The notes beneath the pieces were generated by a model, which did not search any database, had not been told where the DNA came from, and saw only the letters and a program-made list of their open reading frames with translations. Position numbers and translations under genes: made by a program. A stretch of 5,291 nucleotides of DNA from an uncultured Lachnospiraceae bacterium (GTDB taxonomy: Bacteria > Bacillota > Clostridia > Lachnospirales > Lachnospiraceae): contig CAKRWX010000186.1 of assembly GCA_934418055.1 (NCBI GenBank), forward strand, positions 1-5,291. Direction: 5' to 3'. This document shows positions 1 to 5,291 of the stretch, one piece after another; the stretch's first letter is position 1; every line of letters begins with the position of its first letter.

Positions 1-46
1 TTATATGGCTGGTGCGAAACGTGACACCGTTCCTGCAGAAGTGTGA
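1..46 (+). CDS. C-terminal end of an ABC transporter ATP-binding protein (partial)
   Basis: Only the last 14 residues are visible, reading YMAGAKRDTVPAEV followed by a TGA stop at 44-46; TAG follows directly, giving a double stop. An ending of the form 'GLYMAG' plus a short polar tail is typical of the double-cassette ATPase of BMP-type nucleoside importers (NupO/NupA, RbsA-like, about 500 residues). The gene sits just upstream of two permeases of that same transporter type, on the same strand, which is where this subunit is expected. No Walker motif is inside the window, so the call rests on the tail sequence and the gene order. The protein would be peripheral on the inner face of the membrane and would power uptake by ATP hydrolysis. 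Confidence 0.6.
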   Translation, partial: YMAGAKRDTVPAEV

Positions 47-110
47 TAGAAAAGCGACTGTGAAGGTATTCTGAACAGTTACGTAGAAAATAAGAAAGGT
101 ATCGTAAGAG

Positions 111-1199
111 ATGAACGAAAAGAAAAAAGATTCCATCCTGTCTATTGCGGCGTCCCTGTTATGTATCGCGATCGGACTGCTTGTGGGACTGATCATCCTG
201 TATTGTATCAATGCAGAGAATGCCTGGAACGGCTTTACCCGTATTATCCAGGGCGGTTTTTATTTAAGACCAAAGGGAATCGGAAGTGAGATCTCCCAGG
301 CTGCGCCGCTGATCATGACTGGTCTTTCTGTTGCGTTTGCATTTAAGACAGGTCTGTTCAATATCGGAGCGGCAGGACAGTACACCGTTGGCATTTTTGG
401 CGCGCTGTTCAGCGCTATTATCCTTCATATGCCATGGTATCTCTGTCTGCTGACAGCTATGGTATGTGGAGCCGTATGGGGTGCATTTCCTGGATTTTTC
501 AAGGCGTATTTTAATGTAAATGAGGTTATTACCTCCATTATGTTTAACTGGATCGGTCTGTATTTAGTCAATGAACTGATGTACAGCACTTTTAAGGGAA
601 TGTATGACCAGAAAACCACCAGAACTTACAAGTTAAGCTCGGTTTCTCCGTCTTCCCTGATTCCGGATATGGGCTTAAACAGCATTTTTAAGACCAGTTC
701 CACCACTATCGCGATCTTTATCGCGATTCTGATCGCAATTATCATGTACATTATCCTGAATAAGACTACATTCGGGTATGAATTAAAGGCTTGTGGTTTT
801 AATAAGGATGCGGCAAAGTACGCAGGTATCAACGAGAGACGCAACATCGTTCTTTCCATGATGATCTCCGGCGCGTTGGCCGGAATCGGTGCCGGTTTAT
901 ATTTCCTGTCTGGTGCGGCAGAGTGGAACCCGCAGGTATCCACTGAGCTTCCAGGCATCGGATTTAACGGTATCCCGGTTGCCCTGCTTGCCATGAGCAA
1001 TCCGTTGGGCGTTATTTTCGCAGCAATCTTTGTTGCCCACATTTCGGTCGGTGGAGCATATCTTCCAACCAAGTATTTCCAGCCGGAGATCGCTAACTTT
1101 ATCGTAGCTGTGATCATTTACCTATGTGCGTTTGTAAGCCTGTTCAAGTCTGTGATCATGAAAGCTCTGGCGAAAAAGGGAAAGGAGGAGAAGAACTGA
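111..1199 (+). CDS. ABC transporter permease, BMP-type nucleoside uptake (NupP/NupB-like)
   Basis: This 362-residue integral membrane protein belongs to the BPD_transp_2 permease family, like NupP (YufP) of the Bacillus subtilis guanosine importer and NupB of Lactococcus. Visible features are a Lys-rich cytoplasmic N-terminus (residues 1-7), a first membrane segment at about 10-32, the conserved FNIGAAGQ motif at 83-90, further hydrophobic segments at about 92-130, 136-158, 198-217, 246-268, 285-312 and 326-348, and a Lys/Glu-rich tail. The cytoplasmic loop at 223-240 (ELKACGFNKDAAKYAGI) is the conserved region thought to contact the ATPase. An in-frame TAA at 105-107 fixes the ATG at 111 as the first possible start; AGAAAGG at 93-99 is the likely ribosome binding site. 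It follows the ATPase gene after 64 bp and overlaps the next permease by 1 bp. The nucleoside substrate is inferred from the family; sugars or related compounds cannot be excluded. Confidence 0.88.
   Translation: MNEKKKDSILSIAASLLCIAIGLLVGLIILYCINAENAWNGFTRIIQGGFYLRPKGIGSEISQAAPLIMTGLSVAFAFKTGLFNIGAAGQYTVGIFGALFSAIILHMPWYLCLLTAMVCGAVWGAFPGFFKAYFNVNEVITSIMFNWIGLYLVNELMYSTFKGMYDQKTTRTYKLSSVSPSSLIPDMGLNSIFKTSSTTIAIFIAILIAIIMYIILNKTTFGYELKACGFNKDAAKYAGINERRNIVLSMMISGALAGIGAGLYFLSGAAEWNPQVSTELPGIGFNGIPVALLAMSNPLGVIFAAIFVAHISVGGAYLPTKYFQPEIANFIVAVIIYLCAFVSLFKSVIMKALAKKGKEEKN
1183..1188 (+). promoter_or_regulatory. Ribosome binding site that sets the start of the second permease
   Basis: A perfect AGGAGG lies inside the 3' end of the first permease gene, 10 nt before the ATG at 1199. 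It decides the start: the frame is open further upstream to an ATG at 1124, but that start would add 25 polar, Cys/Gly/Glu-rich residues unlike the family and would overlap the upstream gene by 76 bp. Confidence 0.8.
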
Positions 1200-2137
1200 T
1201 GTTCCTGCTGATTAAATTTACTTTACTTTATGCAGTTGTATTATCCCTGGTAGCCCTTGGCGGTATGTTCTCTGAGCGAAGCGGCGTTATCAATATCGCT
1301 CTGGAAGGAATCATGGCCATCGGCGGACTGGCAGGCGTGTTTGTCCTTTCCTTATTTGGTGGTTCCATGCCGACTCCAGCGCTGGTAGCGGTTTCTATTC
1401 TGGCAAGCGCATTGGCTGGACTGGTGTATTCGCTGCTTCTTGGTTTTTCTGCCATTACTTTAAAAGCAGATCAGACCATCGGTGGCACTGCATTGAACAT
1501 GATGGCGACAGCATTTGCTATCGTTGTGGTGAAGGCGTTTAACAATGCCAATGCCAATGGAAGTGGTGCTTCCTCCGCAAAGCTGACTTACGATAACAGC
1601 GCATTTATCTACAAATTAGGTCCGGTGACCATCAATATTTTCCTGATCATCGGTATCATCATTCTGATCTGCAGCCATGTGTTCTTGTTCCGTACGAAAT
1701 GGGGGCTGCGGTTGAGAGCCTGTGGTGAGCACCCACAGGCGGCTGACTCTGTTGGTATCGACGTGTACCAGTGGCGTTATATCGGCGTCATGATCTCCGG
1801 TGTTCTTGGTGGAATCGGTGGTTTCGCCTACATCGTACCGTCGGTTACTACCTGGAACTTCGAGGTTGGTGTGGCAGGCGCCGGATTCCTGGCTTTAGCA
1901 GTTATGATCTTTGGACAGTGGAAACCGTACCGGATCGCAGCTGCGGCTGTGTTCTTTGCAGTATTCCGTTCTTTGGCGAATATCGCGGACTCCACGATTC
2001 TGTCCACCCTTGGCTGGTCTAAGAACATTTACAGTATGATGCCATTTATCGCATCCATGATCATTCTGGCATTTACATCCAAGAATTCCCAGGCTCCTAA
2101 GGCTGAGGGTATTCCTTACGATAAGGGTGCAAGATAG
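1199..2137 (+). CDS. ABC transporter permease, BMP-type nucleoside uptake (NupQ/NupC-like)
   Basis: This 312-residue permease is the second membrane subunit of the transporter and pairs with the one at 111-1199 as a heterodimer, as in NupPQ or NupBC. Its length fits NupQ (about 320 residues), shorter than NupP. The N-terminus enters the membrane at once (residues 2-22) and is followed by the family signature FSERSGVINIALEGIM at 24-39. Hydrophobic segments follow at about 40-54, 60-84, 98-112, 143-164, 194-215, 224-239, 245-261 and 279-292. The loop at 171-187 (LRACGEHPQAADSVGI) matches the ATPase-contact loop of the first permease, showing common ancestry of the two subunits. The ATG at 1199 overlaps the upstream TGA (TGATG), so translation is probably coupled. 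It is the last gene of the operon: convergent terminators and an opposite-strand gene follow. Substrate assignment to nucleosides comes from family knowledge. Confidence 0.88.
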   Translation: MFLLIKFTLLYAVVLSLVALGGMFSERSGVINIALEGIMAIGGLAGVFVLSLFGGSMPTPALVAVSILASALAGLVYSLLLGFSAITLKADQTIGGTALNMMATAFAIVVVKAFNNANANGSGASSAKLTYDNSAFIYKLGPVTINIFLIIGIIILICSHVFLFRTKWGLRLRACGEHPQAADSVGIDVYQWRYIGVMISGVLGGIGGFAYIVPSVTTWNFEVGVAGAGFLALAVMIFGQWKPYRIAAAAVFFAVFRSLANIADSTILSTLGWSKNIYSMMPFIASMIILAFTSKNSQAPKAEGIPYDKGAR

Positions 2138-2140
2138 AAA

Positions 2141-2185
2141 ATTATAAAAATTCCGGCCTGTCTGGTTTGGTAACAGACAAGCCGG
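2141..2185 (-). terminator. Intrinsic terminator acting on the minus strand
   Basis: The arms 2153-2164 (CCGGCCTGTCTG) and 2174-2185 (CAGACAAGCCGG) form a 12-bp stem with a 9-nt loop. Read on the minus strand, the stem is followed by a T-rich run (AATTTTTATAATTTT, 2152-2138). The only imperfect pair (2158 with 2180) is C-A in plus-strand RNA but G-U in minus-strand RNA, so the full stem exists only in minus-strand transcripts. There is no T-run on the plus side. It probably acts as a second terminator behind the regulator gene, keeping antisense transcripts out of the permease gene. Confidence 0.65.
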
Positions 2186-2232
2186 GGAAATCGTATATAA
2201 GATAACAGATCTATGTGAGAAGTTTGCAAATG

Positions 2233-2293
2233 CAAAAAAGTACCGATGAAACAACATGAGAAAAATCATGGCTGAATCATCGGTACTTTTTTG
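2233..2293. terminator. Bidirectional intrinsic terminator between convergent genes
   Basis: A perfect 17-bp inverted repeat (2233-2249 CAAAAAAGTACCGATGA and 2277-2293) places six A's at the left end and six T's at the right end, so RNA from either strand carries a hairpin whose GTACCGATGA core ends in a U-run. The 27-nt loop holds a second nested 5-bp hairpin (CATGA 2255-2259 with TCATG 2266-2270). It lies 27 bp past the stop of the minus-strand regulator gene and 95 bp past the stop of the plus-strand permease gene, so it can end both transcripts. Confidence 0.8.
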
Positions 2294-2320
2294 AGTTTAT
2301 GCAGTGTGGCCGGGAGTGGT

Positions 2321-2752
2321 TTACATCAAATTATAATCCGGCATAGATTTCTGTTCCTCCACCAGATCGGCTAATGTAATATGGTCTACCACATCACTGA
2401 TGGCTTTGTCCAACTTCTCCCATACGCTTAAAGTTGCGCAGCACTGGGATCGCTCGCATTGGTTGGTAGCGTCCTCCAGACAGGCAACTGGAGCCAGACT
2501 GCCTTCGGTTACACGCAGGATCATGCCTACGGTATATTCTTCTGGAGAAAAAGCCAGTTTATATCCGCCCTGGGCGCCGCGCATACTCTTTACATATCCG
2601 GCCCTGGCAAGCAGGGTCACGATCTGTTCCAGATACTTATCAGAGATTCCCTGGCGTTTGGCCACCTGGCTGATCTTTGTACATTCATTGGGATTCATGG
2701 CGAATTCCAGCATCATTCGTAAGGCATATCTGCCCTTGGTTGAGATTTTCAA
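2321..2752 (-). CDS. Rrf2 family transcriptional regulator, IscR-like
   Basis: This 143-residue protein has the usual length and layout of Rrf2 regulators. It opens with MKISTKGRYALRMM, has a winged helix-turn-helix at about residues 24-65 (recognition helix near SDKYLEQIVTLLARAG at 37-52, wing RGAQGGY at 58-64), and a dimerisation helix at about 105-127 ending in ITLADLV. Cysteines at 91, 99, 104 and 105 lie where IscR binds its [2Fe-2S] cluster, so the protein probably senses iron-sulfur status, oxygen, nitric oxide or redox state; this is inferred. It is transcribed alone, divergently from nadE, with no cysteine desulfurase or scaffold gene beside it in this window. Translation starts at TTG (2752-2750): an in-frame TAA lies 12 nt upstream (2767-2765), so no earlier start is possible, and AGAAGG sits 7 nt before it. 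A CymR-like cysteine-metabolism regulator is the main alternative, but the cysteine cluster favours an Fe-S type. Confidence 0.9.
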   Translation of the reverse strand: MKISTKGRYALRMMLEFAMNPNECTKISQVAKRQGISDKYLEQIVTLLARAGYVKSMRGAQGGYKLAFSPEEYTVGMILRVTEGSLAPVACLEDATNQCERSQCCATLSVWEKLDKAISDVVDHITLADLVEEQKSMPDYNLM

Positions 2753-2759
2753 TTTGGCA

Positions 2760-2765
2760 CCTTCT
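2760..2765 (-). promoter_or_regulatory. Ribosome binding site supporting the TTG start of the regulator
   Basis: On the minus strand AGAAGG precedes the TTG codon by 7 nt (TGCCAAA). It confirms the non-ATG start, because the conserved family N-terminus MKISTKGRYALR begins exactly there. Confidence 0.75.
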
Positions 2766-2799
2766 TATAATTCTTATTAATTCACTAGGATTTAAAACT

Positions 2800-2828
2800 A
2801 TTGTACACGATATGTAAGAAAAAGTAAA
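2800..2828 (-). promoter_or_regulatory. Predicted sigma-A promoter of the Rrf2 regulator gene
   Basis: On the minus strand a -35 box TTTACT (2828-2823, 4 of 6 consensus) is separated by 17 bp from a -10 box TACAAT (2805-2800, 5 of 6). Transcription would start near 2793, giving a leader of about 40 nt before the TTG. The promoter lies back to back with the nadE promoter region, so one bound protein could affect both. Confidence 0.6.
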
Positions 2829-2870
2829 CTTCCATTTTTCGAAAAAACAGTGTATACTAAGCTATATAAT
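2829..2870 (+). promoter_or_regulatory. Predicted promoter region of nadE
   Basis: Two -10 candidates are present: TATACT at 2853-2858 and a perfect TATAAT at 2865-2870. Neither has a good -35 box: the sequence 17 bp upstream of TATACT is TTCCAT (2830-2835, 2 of 6) and that upstream of TATAAT is a run of A's. TATACT would give a leader of about 30 nt; TATAAT would start transcription almost at the ribosome binding site (AAAGGAG 2878-2884, 10 nt before the ATG). The lack of a -35 box fits a promoter that is weak or needs an activator, which is inference. Confidence 0.4.
2835..2846. repeat. Perfect 12-bp palindrome in the nadE promoter, possible operator
   Basis: TTTTTCGAAAAA is a perfect palindrome lying just upstream of both nadE -10 candidates, within the gap between the divergent promoters. 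Its position suits an operator. It is AT-rich and short, so chance or a simple A-tract bend is also possible. No known binding motif is assigned. Confidence 0.35.
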
Positions 2871-2894
2871 TGAAAACAAAGGAGATTCCATCTT

Positions 2895-4817
2895 ATGAAT
2901 CACGGATTTGTACGGGTTTGTGCAGCAACGCCGAAGATCCAGGTTGCTGATCCGGAATTTAATGGAAATGAGATTTTGAAATTGATGGAAGAGGGACGGG
3001 CGCATCAAGCATCTCTGATGGTGTTTCCGGAGCTCTGCCTGACTGGTTATACCTGTAACGATCTGTTCTGGCACGCGCCGCTGTTGGAAAAGGCAAAGGA
3101 AACTTTAAAACGGCTGGTGGACGCGTCCGCGGATTATCCCATGCTGCTGTTTGTGGGACTGCCTTGGGAGTATCAGGGAAAGCTTTATAATGTGGCGGCG
3201 GCTATCTGCCAGGGAAAACTTCTGGGACTGGTTCCCAAGACCCATTTGCCGAACTACTCAGAATTCTATGAGGTGCGCCATTTTACTTCTGGTAACCAGA
3301 AGCCTGTGATGGTGTCCTGGGGGCAGGAAGTGGTTCCGATGGGAACGAACCTGTTATTCCAGTGTGATACAATTCCAGGACTGACCGTAGGTGCGGAGAT
3401 CTGCGAAGATGTGTGGGTTCCGTGTCCACCAAGCATTTCCCATGCCATGGCTGGCGCTACGGTGATGGTCAATTGTTCTGCCAGCGATGAGACCGTTGGC
3501 AAAGACAGTTACCGGATGTCCCTGATTTCCGGACAGTCTGCGAGACTGGTGTGTGGCTATATCTATTCCAACGCAGGCGAAGGGGAGTCCACCCAGGATC
3601 TGGTGTTCGGCGGCCACAACATCATTGCGGAAAATGGAACGGTGCTGGCAGTTTCCGAACGATTTGGCCATCATACCATTTACGCAGATCTGGATCTATT
3701 GCGGCTGAACAGTGAACGGCGCAGAATGACCACCTATGGCCAGTTAACGCCGGAACAGTTAGAGACTTACGAAACGGTGCATTTCTCCCTTCAGCCGGAT
3801 GAATTTGAATTAAAGCGTTTCGTTGATCCGTCTCCATTCGTTCCAAGCGATGAGCAGGAGCGGAACCGCAGATGTGAGGAGATCCTATCCATTCAGGCCT
3901 GTGGTCTGAAAAAGCGTCTGGAGCATACCCACGCAGGCCATGCGGTGATCGGTATTTCCGGAGGACTGGATTCCACGTTGGCGCTTCTGGTGACGGCAAG
4001 AGCCTTCGATATGCTTGGAATTCCAAGAAATCAGATCCATGCGGTCACCATGCCGTGTTTTGGAACCACAGACCGCACATACCACAATGCCTGTGTCATG
4101 ACAGAAAAGCTGGGAGCGACCTTGACGGAGGTGGATATCCGCAAGTCGGTGATGCAGCATTTTGAGGACATTGGACATGATCCGGCAGTCCATGACGTGA
4201 CTTATGAGAATGGTCAGGCCAGAGAGCGGACCCAGGTGCTGATGGACATTGCCAACCAGACTGGCGGACTGGTGATCGGAACCGGCGATATGTCTGAGCT
4301 GGCGTTAGGCTGGGCAACCTATAATGGAGACCATATGTCCATGTACGGGGTGAATGTCTCTGTACCGAAGACACTGGTGCGGCATCTGGTACGGTATTAC
4401 GCGGATACCTGCAAGGAAGAGGAGCTGCGGACGGTGTTATTGGATGTTCTGGATACGCCGGTAAGCCCGGAGCTGCTTCCGCCTGAGGATGGTGTGATCT
4501 CCCAGAAAACGGAAGATCTGGTGGGACCGTATCAGCTTCACGATTTTTATTTATATTATGTGCTGCGGTTTGGTTATCACCCGGAGCGCATTTACTACCT
4601 GGCATGTTACGCATTCCAGGGACAGTATGATAAGGAGACCATCCTGAAATGGTTAAAAACATTTTACAGAAGATTCTTCTCCCAGCAGTTTAAGCGGTCC
4701 TGTCTGCCAGACGGCCCGAAAGTAGGTTCGGTGGCAGTTTCTCCACGCGGTGATTTAAGAATGCCAAGTGATGCATGCAGCCGTGTCTGGATGGAAGAAC
4801 TGGAGGCAATCAGATGA
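2895..4817 (+). CDS. nadE: Glutamine-dependent NAD(+) synthetase
   Basis: NadE catalyses the last step of NAD synthesis in the cytoplasm: deamido-NAD (nicotinate adenine dinucleotide), ATP and glutamine give NAD, AMP, pyrophosphate and glutamate. The 640 residues have the two-domain layout of the long form (about 640-680 in the family). The N-terminal nitrilase-like glutaminase (about 5-290) carries the triad Glu46 (FPELCLTGY), Lys115 (PKTHLPNY) and Cys170 (GAEICEDVW), in the same order and nearly the same positions as the Mycobacterium tuberculosis enzyme. The C-terminal synthetase (about 325-640) has the ATP-pyrophosphatase P-loop SGGLDST at 355-361 and the conserved GTGDMSELALGWATYNGDH block at 462-480. 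All catalytic residues are present, so it should be active and use glutamine without a separate partner. Start: AAAGGAG (2878-2884) lies 10 nt before the ATG. It is transcribed divergently from the Rrf2 gene and overlaps the next gene by 4 bp. Confidence 0.96.
   Translation: MNHGFVRVCAATPKIQVADPEFNGNEILKLMEEGRAHQASLMVFPELCLTGYTCNDLFWHAPLLEKAKETLKRLVDASADYPMLLFVGLPWEYQGKLYNVAAAICQGKLLGLVPKTHLPNYSEFYEVRHFTSGNQKPVMVSWGQEVVPMGTNLLFQCDTIPGLTVGAEICEDVWVPCPPSISHAMAGATVMVNCSASDETVGKDSYRMSLISGQSARLVCGYIYSNAGEGESTQDLVFGGHNIIAENGTVLAVSERFGHHTIYADLDLLRLNSERRRMTTYGQLTPEQLETYETVHFSLQPDEFELKRFVDPSPFVPSDEQERNRRCEEILSIQACGLKKRLEHTHAGHAVIGISGGLDSTLALLVTARAFDMLGIPRNQIHAVTMPCFGTTDRTYHNACVMTEKLGATLTEVDIRKSVMQHFEDIGHDPAVHDVTYENGQARERTQVLMDIANQTGGLVIGTGDMSELALGWATYNGDHMSMYGVNVSVPKTLVRHLVRYYADTCKEEELRTVLLDVLDTPVSPELLPPEDGVISQKTEDLVGPYQLHDFYLYYVLRFGYHPERIYYLACYAFQGQYDKETILKWLKTFYRRFFSQQFKRSCLPDGPKVGSVAVSPRGDLRMPSDACSRVWMEELEAIR
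4801..4806 (+). promoter_or_regulatory. Ribosome binding site of the RNA methyltransferase gene inside nadE
   Basis: TGGAGG lies in the last codons of nadE, 7 nt before the ATG at 4814. With the ATGA overlap it supports this start and coupled translation of the two genes. Confidence 0.7.
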
Positions 4818-5291
4818 TCAGCAGTACAAGCAATCAGAAAGTAAAACAGGCGGCGGCCCTGGCGAAAAAGGCTAAATACCGGACAGAGACCGGCCTGTTT
4901 GTGGTGGAAGGTCCGAAAATGACTGTGGAACTGCCGGATGACAGGATCCAGCAGATCTATGTGACGGAGCATTTCTTAGAGGAAGAGAAGAAAAAGGCGG
5001 ACAGCGCCCTTTATCAGAAATTAAAGAGGCTAAAATGCGTCGAGACCGTAACGGACGAGGTGTTAAAAGTCATGTCTGATACCCAGACGCCGCAGGGAAT
5101 CCTGGCGCTGGCGAAACAGTACCATTATGAGTTAAAAGATCTGTTTCCCCAGTCTGACGCAGCGCATTTTATTATCCTGGAGCGGTTGCAGGATCCGGGA
5201 AATTTAGGAACCATTCTCCGGGCTGGCGAGGCGGCTGGCATTACGGGCGTGATCATGGATTCCCAGACAGCGGATATCTACAATCCGAAGG
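4814..5291 (+). CDS. TrmH/SpoU family RNA 2'-O-methyltransferase (partial, 3' end cut by window)
   Basis: The first 159 residues are visible and the frame is open to the window edge; family members are usually about 250-280 residues, so roughly 40% is missing. Residues 1-105 resemble the small N-terminal substrate-binding domain of SpoU enzymes, including FVVEGPKM (29-36) and DTQTPQGILA (89-98). From about 117 the SPOUT knotted methyltransferase fold begins with motif 1, LERLQDPGNLGTILRAGEAA (122-141), containing the conserved Asn130 and catalytic-type Arg136. The SAM-binding motifs 2 and 3 would lie beyond the edge. The likely role is ribose methylation of 23S rRNA (RlmB, TsnR or YsgA-like); the exact target nucleotide cannot be told, and tRNA is possible. 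The ATG overlaps the nadE stop (ATGA), so the two are co-transcribed and probably translationally coupled. Confidence 0.9.
   Translation, partial: MISSTSNQKVKQAAALAKKAKYRTETGLFVVEGPKMTVELPDDRIQQIYVTEHFLEEEKKKADSALYQKLKRLKCVETVTDEVLKVMSDTQTPQGILALAKQYHYELKDLFPQSDAAHFIILERLQDPGNLGTILRAGEAAGITGVIMDSQTADIYNPK

Noticed and set aside
50..290. A frame open downstream of the ATPase stop, running into the permease gene, which might suggest a broken longer ATPase.
   Set aside because: The ATPase already ends where the family normally ends, two stops follow, and the later part is just a shadow of the permease in another frame.
626..1117. A 163-codon open frame on the minus strand inside the first permease.
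   Set aside because: It is antisense to membrane-segment codons of a clear permease; its hydrophobic patches are explained by that mirror effect.
1124..1198. An upstream in-frame ATG would extend the second permease by 25 residues.
   Set aside because: The added segment is polar and unlike the family, overlaps the first permease gene, and the perfect AGGAGG points to the ATG at 1199.
2167..2203. A possible promoter (TTGGTA with TATAAG or TAAGAT) for a small RNA between the terminators.
   Set aside because: The spacing is 23 bp or more, the -35 box overlaps the hairpin, and no transcript unit is evident.
2223..2236. The near-palindrome TTTGCAAATGCAAA.
   Set aside because: It is short, AT-rich, overlaps the A-run of the bidirectional terminator, and has no promoter beside it.
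2400..2780. Open frames of 126 and 87 codons on the plus strand across the Rrf2 gene.
   Set aside because: Both mirror the clearly conserved Rrf2 gene and have no family resemblance of their own.
4096..4662. A 188-codon open frame on the minus strand inside nadE.
   Set aside because: It lies fully antisense to well-conserved nadE codons, is rich in Pro, Ser, Arg and His with no recognisable domain, and has the look of a mirror frame.
1..5291. Search for CRISPR arrays, tRNA or rRNA genes, insertion sequences, attachment sites, toxin-antitoxin or defence genes.
   Set aside because: No repeat-spacer pattern, cloverleaf, transposase or related protein was seen; nearly all of the window is explained by conserved housekeeping and transport genes.

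Overview
The window looks like chromosomal DNA of a low-to-mid GC Firmicute, most likely a gut-type Clostridia of the Lachnospiraceae. The basis is strong AGGAGG-type ribosome binding sites, a TTG start, intrinsic terminators, and the protein families present (a BMP-type nucleoside ABC transporter, an IscR-like Rrf2 regulator, a two-domain glutamine-dependent NAD synthetase). The genus is an inference from protein style; no search was run.

Layout. Positions 1-2137 (+) hold the end of a transporter operon: the last codons of an ATP-binding subunit, then two membrane permeases joined by a TGATG overlap. Together they resemble the NupO/NupP/NupQ (NupABC) part of a purine-nucleoside importer; the substrate-binding lipoprotein gene would lie upstream, outside the window. 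Positions 2138-2320 hold no gene but carry two hairpin terminators between convergent genes: one built for the minus strand, one working in both directions. Positions 2321-2752 (-) encode an Rrf2/IscR-like regulator with a TTG start and a cysteine cluster suited to binding an iron-sulfur centre. Positions 2753-2894 are a compact divergent control region, with a good minus-strand promoter, a weaker plus-strand promoter and a perfect 12-bp palindrome. Positions 2895-4817 (+) encode a complete NadE. It overlaps by 4 bp (ATGA) a TrmH/SpoU-family RNA methyltransferase gene that runs off the right edge.

How the parts fit. The transporter brings in nucleosides. NadE makes the last step of NAD synthesis, and the methyltransferase gene is translationally coupled to it. 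The regulator is transcribed divergently from nadE, so it may control itself and perhaps nadE; this is inference from layout only. Most of the window is ordinary housekeeping DNA. I do not see a new biological system. The points most worth a second look are the Rrf2-nadE intergenic control region, the regulator's cysteine spacing, and the strand-specific design of the terminators.
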